From contig NZ_JAGGOY010000034.1 of the NCBI RefSeq assembly GCF_018614095.1, positions 22,538 to 86,537 of the forward strand: a stretch of DNA of 64,000 bases, given 5' to 3'. The notes beneath the pieces were generated by a model. The model saw only the letters and a program-made list of their open reading frames with translations, had not been told where the DNA came from and did not search any database. Position 1 is the first letter of the stretch, and each line of letters opens with the position of its first letter. The translations under genes and the position numbers were made by a program. This document shows positions 41,818 through 49,552 of this stretch, in pieces. This DNA is from Streptomyces sp. ISL-87. Lineage in GTDB: Bacteria; Actinomycetota; Actinomycetes; Streptomycetales; Streptomycetaceae.

Positions 41818-42110
41818 ATGAGCCGATCGGTGGCATCGGGAATCCATTGCCCCGCACAGGTCGCCGCGGACGGCCCGCGCAGCTCCGTCCGGGAGGCGCT
41901 GCGCGTCCCCCAGACGGGCAACGGCGTGGACATCAGCGGGAAGGCCCCTTGGCACGCCGCCGAACGGGTCGCGGAGCGGTACTCCTGCGTGGGTGTCGAG
42001 AGCCGGGCCGCGCATCTCCACGCTGGACCTGTACGAGCGGTCGTCCGTGCTGCTCGGCGGCCAGGGCACGCCCTGGCGGGAGGGGGCGGGGAAGGTGGCC
42101 GAACAGCTGT
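41818..42110 (+). pseudogene. Remnant of the divergent FAD hydroxylase (whiE ORFVIII-like)
   Basis: Two parts of an aromatic-hydroxylase flavoprotein are recognisable on the plus strand. One frame (about 41857-41930) reads V-A-A-D-G-P-R-S-S-V-R-E-A-L, the mid-protein motif after the second beta-sheet region. Another frame (about 41975-42100) reads W-V-S-R-A-G-P-R-I-S-T-L-D-L-Y followed by V-L-L-G-G and W-R-E-G-A-G-K-V-A, the C-terminal thioredoxin-like domain. The N-terminal FAD motif and several hundred residues in between are gone, and the frames disagree. The position, divergent from ORFI, is exactly where whiE ORFVIII lies. The gene is not functional. Confidence 0.7.
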
Positions 42111-42129
42111 CGGCACAGACCTGCCGGCG

Positions 42130-42345
42130 TCACCGGCAGGCCCAGCACCCCGCCCAGCAGCCGTGGTTCCTGAGCACCGGGCCCGGGCGGCGGTGCATAC
42201 CGCCGGCGGACCTTCGCGCGGTGTGGGCGGCCCGGCCCGCCAGACAGGCGACCACGACGGAGATCGCGGCCAGTTCCTCGGGTTCGGCGCAGCCGCGGTG
42301 GATGCGCAGAAGGCTGGATATCGGGACGTCATTGAGCATCGACAT
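42130..42345 (-). CDS. Acyl-CoA carboxylase epsilon subunit-like small protein
   Basis: A 71-residue protein. The N-terminal 45 residues, S-L-L-R-I-H-R-G-C-A-E-P-E-E-L-A-A-I-S-V-V-V and a following A-G-R-A-A, match the short helical AccE subunits that stabilise actinobacterial acyl-CoA carboxylases (typical I-R-V-x-R-G-x-x-x-x-E-E-L-A-A). Such a subunit could help supply malonyl-CoA for the neighbouring polyketide synthase. The C-terminus is Arg/Cys/Trp-rich and may be a frameshifted or degenerate tail. ATG at 42345 with GAGAGG upstream. No carboxylase alpha or beta subunit is in the window. Confidence 0.5.
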   Translation of the reverse strand: MSMLNDVPISSLLRIHRGCAEPEELAAISVVVACLAGRAAHTARRSAGGMHRRPGPVLRNHGCWAGCWACR

Positions 42346-42484
42346 GGCCTCTCATCAGGAGAGTTCTCCTTGTCGGGCCACCAGGACCCCTGACGCTGAC
42401 GACGCTACGAGCCCGCCGGGGGCCTGTCGTGTCAGGGGGCTCTGTCCACACCCGTCCGGGCGACACGCCCGGGCTGTGACCAGG

Positions 42485-44326
42485 TCACCGCAGGCCGAGC
42501 TTCACCCATTTGGCAGTGCTGGGCACGCCCTTCGCATTGAGCAGGAACAGCATGTAGTAACCGGGCGGGGCATCGGCCGTGGTCGGCGGGGTCCGGAGCC
42601 CGACGGTGTCGCCCCGGACGCCGGTGAAACGGAGCTCCAGATGGCGCTGGCTGGTGTTCACCGCATGGGTGACGGTCGTCGGCGCCAGCAGGACGGCCCG
42701 CTTGACGTCGGCGGGGGTCGAGGTCCGCACGCGGAACTCCGCGTCGTGGGCGAGTTCGCCCGCGGGTGCCTGGTCGAGGGCGGGCCGGCTGCCCCGGTGC
42801 AGGTACGCGGGCTCGTACAGCTCGATGCTGCCGTCCATGCCGTCCCCGATGTCGGGGTCGTTGGCGATCTGCTGGAGCTCGTCCCCGGTGACCAGCATCC
42901 GGCCGTCCGGCATGATCAGGGCGTTGGAATGGTAGCCGCGCGGCAGCCGTTGGGCCGGCCCGAGCCTCCAGTGGCCCCGCGCGTCGCGCAGTTCGGTCTG
43001 CCGGTACTTGAGGTCGGCCTTCGGGTTGAACGGCCCGTGGCCGTAGTCCCGGGTGTCGAGCGCCCCGTTGACGGTGAGCAGCGTGCCGTCCGGCAGGATC
43101 AGGGTGTCGTCCTGGGTGCGGCCGAACGCCCGCGGCTCCTCGGTGCTCCAGCCGCCGCCGGACAGCCGGTACGTGTTCGGGTCGCGCGGGTCGCCGCCGA
43201 GCACCAGCACGGAGTCGGGGCCGCGGAATCCGGCGGGGAGCGGAACGGCGGAGCCGTAGCCGCGGAAGTCGGCCGGCCGCCTGGGCAGGTCCGTACGGGT
43301 CTCCTTGACCAGGTCGAACAGCCACTGCTGATCGGCGTCGCGGCCGAGCCCGTAGATCATGCCGTCGCGCAGCGAGAACAGGTGCGGATAGTCGTTCCTG
43401 AACGGCGCGTCGGACCGCAACCGCTCCGAGGCGATGTCCAGCGGGATGTCGTACGCCCGCCGGGGCACGGGATGCCTCAGCGCGGGGAAGCGCTCCACGA
43501 CCGGAGTGGGGGTGCCCGTACCGCGCTCGGACTGGCCGGACATGATGATCTGCCGTCCGTCCGCCCCGGTCACGACCGAGGGATACCACCGGCCGACGGA
43601 CATGTCGCGGTTGCGGTACCAGATCTCGGTCCACGGGTCGAAGACGAAGGACAGCTTGGCGCCGCTGCCCCCCTTCCCGCCCGCGTTGCCGCCGAACACC
43701 CCGACCATGCCGTTGGGCAGGAACGCGTGCCCGGCGCAGAAGAACGGTGCGGGACGCGGGACATACGTACCGTCGGGCATCAGGACGGTCGGCGGCGGCA
43801 CCTTCTTGAAGGCCCCCGCTCCGGTTCCCCTGGCCGGGTCCCACAGGAAGGCGCGGCCCGCGTTCGTCCGGCCGATCCTGTCCGTGGGGCCGGTCTCCTT
43901 GGTGGGATTGACCTCCACACGCTCGAAGGAGAACAGCAGCACCTTGCCGGTGGGCAGCTGGGCGATGTGGACGCCGAAGTCGGGGGAGGGGAAGAAGTCG
44001 GTGAACCGGCCGAACCGCACCGGGTCGAACTTCTTGTTGGCCTGCCGTTGGGAGGCCGTCAGGGAGGCCAGGCTCGCTGTGCGGGTCGCCTGCGGATACT
44101 CGCCGGTGTTCTCGACCGCCAGCCGGCGCCTGGCGTGCTCCCGGGCGTGCTCCTCGCCGAGCAGGGCCACCTCGCCGGCCGTCGCCGTGCCCGTGCCGGC
44201 CGTCGCCGTGACCTCGTCGGCCCTCGGCTCCGCCTCATGAGCCTGCGCCCTCGCCAAAGGGCAGAGGGTGGCGAGAAGCAGACCTGCGGACAGCACGGCG
44301 GACCGCCGTGCGAACTGACCGGCCAT
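42485..44326 (-). CDS. Secreted galactose-oxidase-like copper-radical oxidase
   Basis: A 613-residue secreted protein with a signal peptide (about residues 1-29), a Kelch-type beta-propeller and a C-terminal Ig-like DUF1929 domain. All copper-radical residues of galactose oxidase can be placed: Cys197 (F-F-C-A-G-H) to cross-link with Tyr248 (G-R-W-Y-P-S), axial Tyr465 and His466 (G-Y-H-S-N-A), and His554 (V-T-H-A-V-N). It would oxidise a primary alcohol or aldehyde, producing hydrogen peroxide outside the cell. Related Streptomyces enzymes such as GlxA act in hyphal-tip glycan modification, but this one lacks the membrane anchor of GlxA, so its substrate is uncertain. Confidence 0.88.
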   Translation of the reverse strand: MAGQFARRSAVLSAGLLLATLCPLARAQAHEAEPRADEVTATAGTGTATAGEVALLGEEHAREHARRRLAVENTGEYPQATRTASLASLTASQRQANKKFDPVRFGRFTDFFPSPDFGVHIAQLPTGKVLLFSFERVEVNPTKETGPTDRIGRTNAGRAFLWDPARGTGAGAFKKVPPPTVLMPDGTYVPRPAPFFCAGHAFLPNGMVGVFGGNAGGKGGSGAKLSFVFDPWTEIWYRNRDMSVGRWYPSVVTGADGRQIIMSGQSERGTGTPTPVVERFPALRHPVPRRAYDIPLDIASERLRSDAPFRNDYPHLFSLRDGMIYGLGRDADQQWLFDLVKETRTDLPRRPADFRGYGSAVPLPAGFRGPDSVLVLGGDPRDPNTYRLSGGGWSTEEPRAFGRTQDDTLILPDGTLLTVNGALDTRDYGHGPFNPKADLKYRQTELRDARGHWRLGPAQRLPRGYHSNALIMPDGRMLVTGDELQQIANDPDIGDGMDGSIELYEPAYLHRGSRPALDQAPAGELAHDAEFRVRTSTPADVKRAVLLAPTTVTHAVNTSQRHLELRFTGVRGDTVGLRTPPTTADAPPGYYMLFLLNAKGVPSTAKWVKLGLR

Positions 44327-44543
44327 GGGCCCTCCTCAGTCAACGGGATGCCCATAGTAGGAGAAACATGGACGAATCCTGGCGCTCATCGGGTGTGGAG
44401 GGCATCCGCGCCTCCCGTGTGGGCCATTCGGCCGTCGGGTCCGCACTGCCGATACGCTTCTGCGGTGAACCTGGCCGTCCATCAGGGTGAGACCGCGCAC
44501 CCGGTCACGGGCCGCGGCGGCCGAATACCGCTTCCATATCGGC

Positions 44544-45203
44544 GTGATCAAGCCACTTCGCACCACCTTCGCCGCAGCCGCCGTCACCGCGGCTCTCGTC
44601 TCGTTCACCCCGTCGGCCGGAGCCACCGCCCCGTCCGCCTCGGCCCCCACGGACCAGGTGACCGTGGACGTCGCCACGGTCAACGGCACCGGCTGTCGTC
44701 CCGGCAGCGCCGCCGTCGCCGTATCCCCCGACAACACGGCCTTCACCGTCACCTACAGCGAGTACGTGGCCTCGGCCGGCGGGGGCGCCCCCGCGACCGA
44801 AGGCCGCAAGAACTGCCAGCTCTCCCTGGTCGTCCACGTCCCCCAGGGCTACACCTACGCCGTGGCCCAGGCGGACTACCGGGGCTTCGGCAGCCTCCAG
44901 GAGGGCGCGATCGGCACCCAGAAGGCCAGCTACTACTTCCAGGGCATGAGCCAGACCGCGCAGCGCACCCACAAGTTCGCGGGCCAGCTGGACGACAACT
45001 GGCAGGTGACCGACACCACCGGCGTCGAGGCCCTGGCCTTCGCGCCCTGTGGCGAGCTGCGCAACTTCAACATCAACACCGAGCTCCGTGCCGAGGTCGG
45101 CACCTCCGACCCGTCGAAGACCAGCTTCATGGCACTCGACTCCACGGACGGCAGCATCAACAGCGTCTACCACTTCTCGTGGAAGCAGTGCCCCGGCCGC
45201 TGA
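44544..45203 (+). CDS. Secreted DUF4360-family protein
   Basis: A 219-residue exported protein. The signal peptide ends near S-A-G-A-T-A (about residue 28). The mature part has the DUF4360 pattern: V-N-G-T-G-C-R-P-G-S-A-A-V-A-V-S-P-D-N-T-A-F-T-V within the permitted spacing, then K-N-C-Q-L-S-L, Y-R-G-F and two further Cys (C-G and W-K-Q-C) probably forming disulfides. The function of this fungus- and actinomycete-shared family is unknown. GTG at 44544 is chosen because it begins the signal peptide; upstream in-frame starts add an Arg-rich tail. Confidence 0.8.
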   Translation: MIKPLRTTFAAAAVTAALVSFTPSAGATAPSASAPTDQVTVDVATVNGTGCRPGSAAVAVSPDNTAFTVTYSEYVASAGGGAPATEGRKNCQLSLVVHVPQGYTYAVAQADYRGFGSLQEGAIGTQKASYYFQGMSQTAQRTHKFAGQLDDNWQVTDTTGVEALAFAPCGELRNFNINTELRAEVGTSDPSKTSFMALDSTDGSINSVYHFSWKQCPGR

Positions 45204-45255
45204 CGCGGTCGGGCGGCCGGCGCGCCGCAGGTGCCCCGGCACCTGCGGCGCGCTC

Positions 45256-46173
45256 TCACGACTGCCCCGCGGCCGCCGCCCGGTAGCGTCCGGGTGTCGT
45301 CCCGAACTCCCTGTTGAAGGCGTGCGAGAGCGCGTACGGGGTGCCGTAGCCCACGCGGCGCGCGATGGCGGCCAGCGGGTCCTGGGTGTCGCGGAGCAGG
45401 GTGGCGGCGAAGGTCAGCCGCCACCAGGTGAGGTACGCCATCGGAGGCCGGCCGACCAGGGCGGTGAACCGGCGGGCCAGGGTCGGCCGCGAGACGCCGG
45501 CCTCGGCGGCCAGCCGGTCGCTGGTCCACGGGGCGGCCGGATCCGAGTGCAGCGCCCGCAGCGCCGCGGACGCCACCGGGTCGCCCAGTACGGCCGGCCA
45601 GACTCCCGTCGTGCCCTCGTCCATCCAGGATCGGACCATGTAGACGAGCAGCAGATCGAGCAGGCTGGGGACCGCGATACAGGAGCCGGGCCGCTGCTCG
45701 CCCACCTCGCGGCCCAACAGGTCGATGGCGGAGCGCAGTTCGGGATGGCTGCCCACCCGGTTCGGCAGATGGACGACCTTCGGCAGCTCCGTCATGAGCG
45801 GGTGTACCCGGTTGCGGTCGAGCCGGTACTTGCCGCACAGCATCTCCACCCCGCCGGACGCGTCCGGCGCCCGGCGCGCCCCCTTCCCCTCGGACCCGTC
45901 GAAGGGCACCGCCCGCGCCACGGCCGCCGCGTCGACGGGGGAGTCCGCGATGACGTGCCCGGTGCCGTGCGGCAGCAGTACCGCGTCACCCGTGCCGAGG
46001 GAGACCGGGGCGCCGCCGTCGGGGAGCAGCCAGCAGCTGCCCTCCAGTACGACGTGGAAGCCCGCGCCGTCATACGGGGCGAACCGCACGCACCAGCTTC
46101 CGCTGACCCGCACCCGGTTGGAGGACGGCTTTCCTATCCGGACGGCCCCGATCGCGTCACTCACCACATCCAT
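45256..46173 (-). CDS. AraC-family regulator with cupin sensor
   Basis: A 305-residue regulator. The N-terminal half is a cupin-type domain (W-C-V-R-F-A-P-Y and G-D-A-V-L-L-P-H-G-T-G-H), followed by two AraC helix-turn-helices: W-T-S-D-R-L-A-A-E-A-G-V-S-R-P-T-L-A-R-R-F and D-P-L-A-A-I-A-R-R-V-G-Y with F-N-R-E-F-G-T-T-P-G-R-Y-R. It is divergent, with a 100-base gap, from a metallo-hydrolase gene, which it probably controls. This class is often linked to cytosolic detoxification genes. Confidence 0.88.
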   Translation of the reverse strand: MDVVSDAIGAVRIGKPSSNRVRVSGSWCVRFAPYDGAGFHVVLEGSCWLLPDGGAPVSLGTGDAVLLPHGTGHVIADSPVDAAAVARAVPFDGSEGKGARRAPDASGGVEMLCGKYRLDRNRVHPLMTELPKVVHLPNRVGSHPELRSAIDLLGREVGEQRPGSCIAVPSLLDLLLVYMVRSWMDEGTTGVWPAVLGDPVASAALRALHSDPAAPWTSDRLAAEAGVSRPTLARRFTALVGRPPMAYLTWWRLTFAATLLRDTQDPLAAIARRVGYGTPYALSHAFNREFGTTPGRYRAAAAGQS

Positions 46174-46273
46174 CGGGCCAGCGTATCCCCGGCATCAGGA
46201 GTGAGCGGGCTGCGTATCCGGGTGAGCCGCACGAGCATTGAAAGGCTCAACTGCCCTTCCTAGGCTGGACGAC

Positions 46274-47191
46274 ATGAACAGCGAGAGCAAGCAGAGCCTG
46301 GTCCTGGGAGACGTCGAGGTCATCCGGGTCGTCGAGTGGCAGGGGGCGTTCGCGCCAGCCGTGGCGCTCGTGCCGGAGGCCGCGGCCGAAGTGTGGAAGG
46401 ACAACGAGGACTGGCTGGCACCGGACCACTGGGAGCCGGACAGCGGCCGGGCGGTGGTCGCGCTCCAGACCTGGGTGCTGCGCAGCGGCGGGCGGACGAT
46501 CGTGGTCGACACAGGGGTGGGCAACGGGCGCGAGCGGCCGACCTCGCCGCAGTTCCATCACTGGCAGGGCGACTTCCTCGGCGGCCTGGAGCGGGTCGGC
46601 GTCCGGCCGGAGGACGTCGACCTCGTCGTCAACACCCATGTCCACGGGGACCACGTCGGCGGGAACACCGTCGCGGCCGGCGCGGAGGAGTGGATGCCGG
46701 CGTTTCCCAACGCCCAGTACCTCATCCCGGCCGCGGACGACTTCCACTTCGGTCCGGGGAACGCGTACGGGAACGGCCTGCGGGATGACGACCGGCTGAT
46801 CTACGAGGACAGCGTCGCACCTCTGCACCGGGCCGGACAGGTCCTCTTGTGGGAGGGTGCGCACCGCATCGACGAGCACCTCACCCTGGAGTCCGCTCCC
46901 GGCCACACGCCCGGCTCGTCCGTGCTGAGGCTCGCCTCCGGCGGGGACCGGGCGGTCTTCGTCGGCGATCTGCTGCACAGCCCGGTGCAGATCCTCGAAC
47001 CGTCCTGCAACAGCTGCTTCTGCATGGACGCCGCACAGGCCGCGGCCAGCCGACGCCGGATTCTCGAACGGGCCTCGGACACACGGGAGCTGGTCATCCC
47101 CGCGCACTTCGGCGGGACGGGAGCCGTGGAGGTCCGCCGCAGCGGCGCCGGCTTCACCCTCGACCGGTGGGCGGCTTACGGCCCTGAGTAA
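46274..47191 (+). CDS. Metallo-beta-lactamase-fold hydrolase
   Basis: A 305-residue MBL-fold protein. The zinc motif is T-H122-V-H124-G-D126-H127, with a further ligand His in S-A-P-G-H-T-P-G, Asp in F-V-G-D-L-L-H and a terminal His in I-P-A-H-F. The architecture resembles quorum-lactonases and related esterases; no signal peptide is present, so it acts in the cytosol. Its substrate is not predictable. It is divergent from an AraC regulator. ATG at 46274. Confidence 0.87.
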   Translation: MNSESKQSLVLGDVEVIRVVEWQGAFAPAVALVPEAAAEVWKDNEDWLAPDHWEPDSGRAVVALQTWVLRSGGRTIVVDTGVGNGRERPTSPQFHHWQGDFLGGLERVGVRPEDVDLVVNTHVHGDHVGGNTVAAGAEEWMPAFPNAQYLIPAADDFHFGPGNAYGNGLRDDDRLIYEDSVAPLHRAGQVLLWEGAHRIDEHLTLESAPGHTPGSSVLRLASGGDRAVFVGDLLHSPVQILEPSCNSCFCMDAAQAAASRRRILERASDTRELVIPAHFGGTGAVEVRRSGAGFTLDRWAAYGPE

Positions 47192-47308
47192 CCAGCGGGC
47201 CCTGGAGATGCCGAGCGGCTTCGAACCCGCCGGACCGGCCTGATCCGCCGAACCTGCCTGATCCGCCGGGCCACCGGGTCCGCCGGGCCGCCGGGCCGGG
47301 TACGGCAA

Positions 47309-47349
47309 AGGGCCGGCCTTCGGCGTCCGTACCGCCGAAGGCCGGCCCC
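47309..47349. terminator. Bidirectional hairpin terminator
   Basis: A 17-bp stem (47309-47325 with 47333-47349) flanked by AA and TT extensions lies between the convergent MBL-hydrolase and RDD genes. Confidence 0.85.
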
Positions 47350-47379
47350 TTCGTGCCGCGCAGGCCCGGTGGGCGCTGC

Positions 47380-47997
47380 TCAGCCCTTGTTGACCTGGAT
47401 GACGACGGTGCTGCACACCTTGTCGGCGAAGGTCTGCTTCTTGTCGTCCCACAGCGGCCACAGCCAGCCGACGTAGCAGGCGGCGCTGTCCAGGAAGTGG
47501 GCGAGCTTGCGGACGAGCGCCATGCCGAAGCCGAGCGTGCGACCGTCGGCCTCCCGGAGCAGGCTGATGCCCAGGACCTTCTTGCCGATCGTCTGGCCGG
47601 TCGAACCCTCCTTGACGAGCTGGAAGATGACCATACCGATCGTGTACAGCAGTCCTATGAGGCCGAGCGGCGAGACGTCGTCCGGGTCGTCGCTCATGCC
47701 CTGGCCGATTCCGACCAGCACGTACAACGGAACGATGGTGATCAGGAAGTCGAGCAGGTACGCACCCACGCGCTGACCCCAGTGGGCCAGCGGAGGCATC
47801 CCGGCGCCCGGCATGCCCGGCATCCCCGCCGGCGGGTAGGCGCCGTACGGCGGCGGCGGCGTCTGCTGCGGGTAGCCGTACTGCTGGGGCACGCCCTGAG
47901 GCGCCTGCTGCGGGTAGCCGGGCTGGCCCTGCGGGTAGCCGGGCTGGCCCTGCGGGGGCTGCTGGCCGTAGGGGTTGTTCGGGTCGCCGAAGCTCAT
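47380..47997 (-). CDS. RDD-family membrane protein with Pro/Gln/Tyr-rich tail
   Basis: A 205-residue protein. Residues 1-65 form a cytosolic tail of G-Q-P-G-Y-P-Q-like repeats; the RDD domain follows with an Arg at the start (W-G-Q-R-V-G-A-Y-L-L-D-F), two to three membrane helices, the Asp-containing D-S-A-A-C-Y and K-Q-T-F-A-D-K-V. RDD proteins are thought to be ion (sodium) carriers or osmotic-stress proteins. ATG at 47997 with GGAGAG upstream is preferred over the in-frame start at 48063. Confidence 0.85.
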   Translation of the reverse strand: MSFGDPNNPYGQQPPQGQPGYPQGQPGYPQQAPQGVPQQYGYPQQTPPPPYGAYPPAGMPGMPGAGMPPLAHWGQRVGAYLLDFLITIVPLYVLVGIGQGMSDDPDDVSPLGLIGLLYTIGMVIFQLVKEGSTGQTIGKKVLGISLLREADGRTLGFGMALVRKLAHFLDSAACYVGWLWPLWDDKKQTFADKVCSTVVIQVNKG

Positions 47998-48153
47998 TGG
48001 CGAGGTCTCTCCAGGTTGTGGAACGGGGACGAGCGGTGAACGCGGAGGGACTTCATGAACCAAGCGGGTATTTCCCCCGTGCTGCCGCGATACTGCGGGT
48101 TCATCGTGGTCGCAACATCGACTTCTTGTCCAATTCTGATCGCAGCCCGATGG

Positions 48154-48770
48154 TCAGTTCTGGAAGACGGCGGCGAGCTGGGCGGCCAGTTCACGGCCGG
48201 CCGGCAGGGGGAGGCGGGCGCTCAGGTAGCCGTCCGGACGGATCAGGAACGCCGTGCCGCCCCGCGCCTCGTAGATCCGCGCGAACTCGCCCCGGCCGTC
48301 GCGGTACACCGGCAACGGCGTGCCGTCGTCCGGCGCGCCTTCGGCGAGCAGCAGGCAGGCCTCCACCCGGTCCTGCGACAATTCCCGTGCGGCGGCCGCC
48401 AGTCCGGCGAAGTCACCGGCCGCCGGGTCGTCCCCGTAGAGCAGCAGCACGTGCCCGCGGTCCCGCAGCAGGTCGTACAGCCGCAGCGGGTAGGCGGCGA
48501 TGTCCCCGCCGAGGCCGCCGCAGTCCGGAGCGCGGTCCCCGGGCTGGGGCCCGGACGCGTCTGACGGCTCCGGCCGCCCCACGACCGGACTGCCCCGGTA
48601 GCCGACGAGCAGCTGCGCCTGGCGGAGCATCAGGGTCGCCGGATCGGTCGGGTCCGCCTGGACTCCCTCGGCGGCGTGCCGGACGGTGCTGGCGACGACT
48701 TCGCGCCGCCCTTGACGGCGAGCGCCAGCTTCCAGGCCAGGTTGTAGGCGTCCTGAATGCGCCGCCGGCC
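48154..48770 (-). pseudogene. FAD-dependent aromatic monooxygenase remnant
   Basis: Two pieces of a PheA/TfdB-type flavin monooxygenase are visible on the minus strand. A short upstream frame (about 48700-48765) has I-Q-D-A-Y-N-L-A-W-K-L-A-L-A, the universal motif of this family. After a deletion and frame change near 48700 the second frame reads V-V-A-S-T-V-R-H-A and ends in a thioredoxin-like C-terminal domain with R-A-P-D, Y-P-L-R-L-Y-D-L-L and L-I-R-P-D-G-Y-L-S-A-R. The FAD-binding N-terminus is missing. It is non-functional. It is not the pigment hydroxylase remnant, which is separate. Confidence 0.78.
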
Positions 48771-48817
48771 CGGCGCGGGCCGTCGCGTCCTACGTCCTCA
48801 GAGCCGCTCACAGCGGC

Positions 48818-49459
48818 TCACAGGCCGTACCGCCGGGCCGACTCCTCCTCCTGGGCCAGCCGGTGCAGCGCCTTCATCACCGGTTGGAAGAGGATCGTCG
48901 CCGCGACGGCGATCTCGGCCTTCTCCGCCTCGGTGGGGTGGGTCTCCACGAAGTCCAGGTCGCGCATGGCCGCTTGGTGCATGAGCTGGGCGTACGGAGC
49001 CATCAGCGCGGCGTCCCACAGGTAGCCGAGCCGGACCAGCGCGGCCACCGCCGCCACCAGAGAGCGGTGGACGGGGGAGAGGGCGCCCAGTTCCCGGGCG
49101 GTCGACCAGCCCAACATCTCCAGCAGCCGGTCCACCTCACGGCTCGCGACGGCCACGGCCTCGTCCTCGTCGTCCGGTTCGGGCCCCTGCGGCAGGGCCC
49201 ACAGTGCCGCCCCCAGGCGGATCGTCCGGCCCAGGGAGTCGTCGTCGACGTGCCTGAGCACCTTCCGGGCCGTGGCCACCGGGACGTTGCCGACCTGGAT
49301 CAGCGCGCGCACCAGGCGCAGCCGGCGCAGATGGATTTCGTCGTAGTCGGCCGTCGTAGCGCTCACCCGGCGTCCGGGCGGCAACAGCCCTTCGCGCAGG
49401 TAGTACTTGATGGTCGCGGTGGAGACGCCGCTCCGCTCACTCAACTCCGCCAGCCGCAT
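48818..49459 (-). CDS. MerR-family regulator
   Basis: A 213-residue regulator. The MerR winged helix is intact at the N-terminus: M-R-L-A-E-L-S-E-R-S-G-V-S-T-A-T-I-K-Y-Y-L-R-E-G-L-L-P-P-G split over residues 1-29, followed by a linker helix and an all-alpha C-terminal effector domain of about 140 residues resembling TipA-unlike, TetR-like ligand pockets. It is divergent from a DUF4188 gene with two direct repeats in between and probably represses or activates it. ATG at 49459; a longer frame start at 49510 exists. Confidence 0.87.
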   Translation of the reverse strand: MRLAELSERSGVSTATIKYYLREGLLPPGRRVSATTADYDEIHLRRLRLVRALIQVGNVPVATARKVLRHVDDDSLGRTIRLGAALWALPQGPEPDDEDEAVAVASREVDRLLEMLGWSTARELGALSPVHRSLVAAVAALVRLGYLWDAALMAPYAQLMHQAAMRDLDFVETHPTEAEKAEIAVAATILFQPVMKALHRLAQEEESARRYGL

Positions 49460-49552
49460 CTCTTGTGCCTTTCCTTGGTGAGTGCCACTATCCAACAAGC
49501 CGACAGGCATGGACAGCGCCGCTATCCAACCACGTGACCCCTGGGGGGCAGT
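49460..49552. promoter_or_regulatory. MerR/DUF4188 divergent promoter with direct repeats
   Basis: GCCRCTATCCAAC occurs twice in the same orientation (49484-49496 and 49518-49530) at a 34-base interval, about three helical turns. The second copy lies 22 bases from the DUF4188 start. The repeats may be binding sites for the MerR protein. Confidence 0.5.

Noticed and set aside
41993..45286. 1097-codon plus-strand open frame across the pigment-locus edge and the oxidase gene
   Set aside because: Only its first about 40 codons resemble a protein (the hydroxylase remnant). The remainder is antisense to the copper oxidase and out of frame with the DUF4360 gene.
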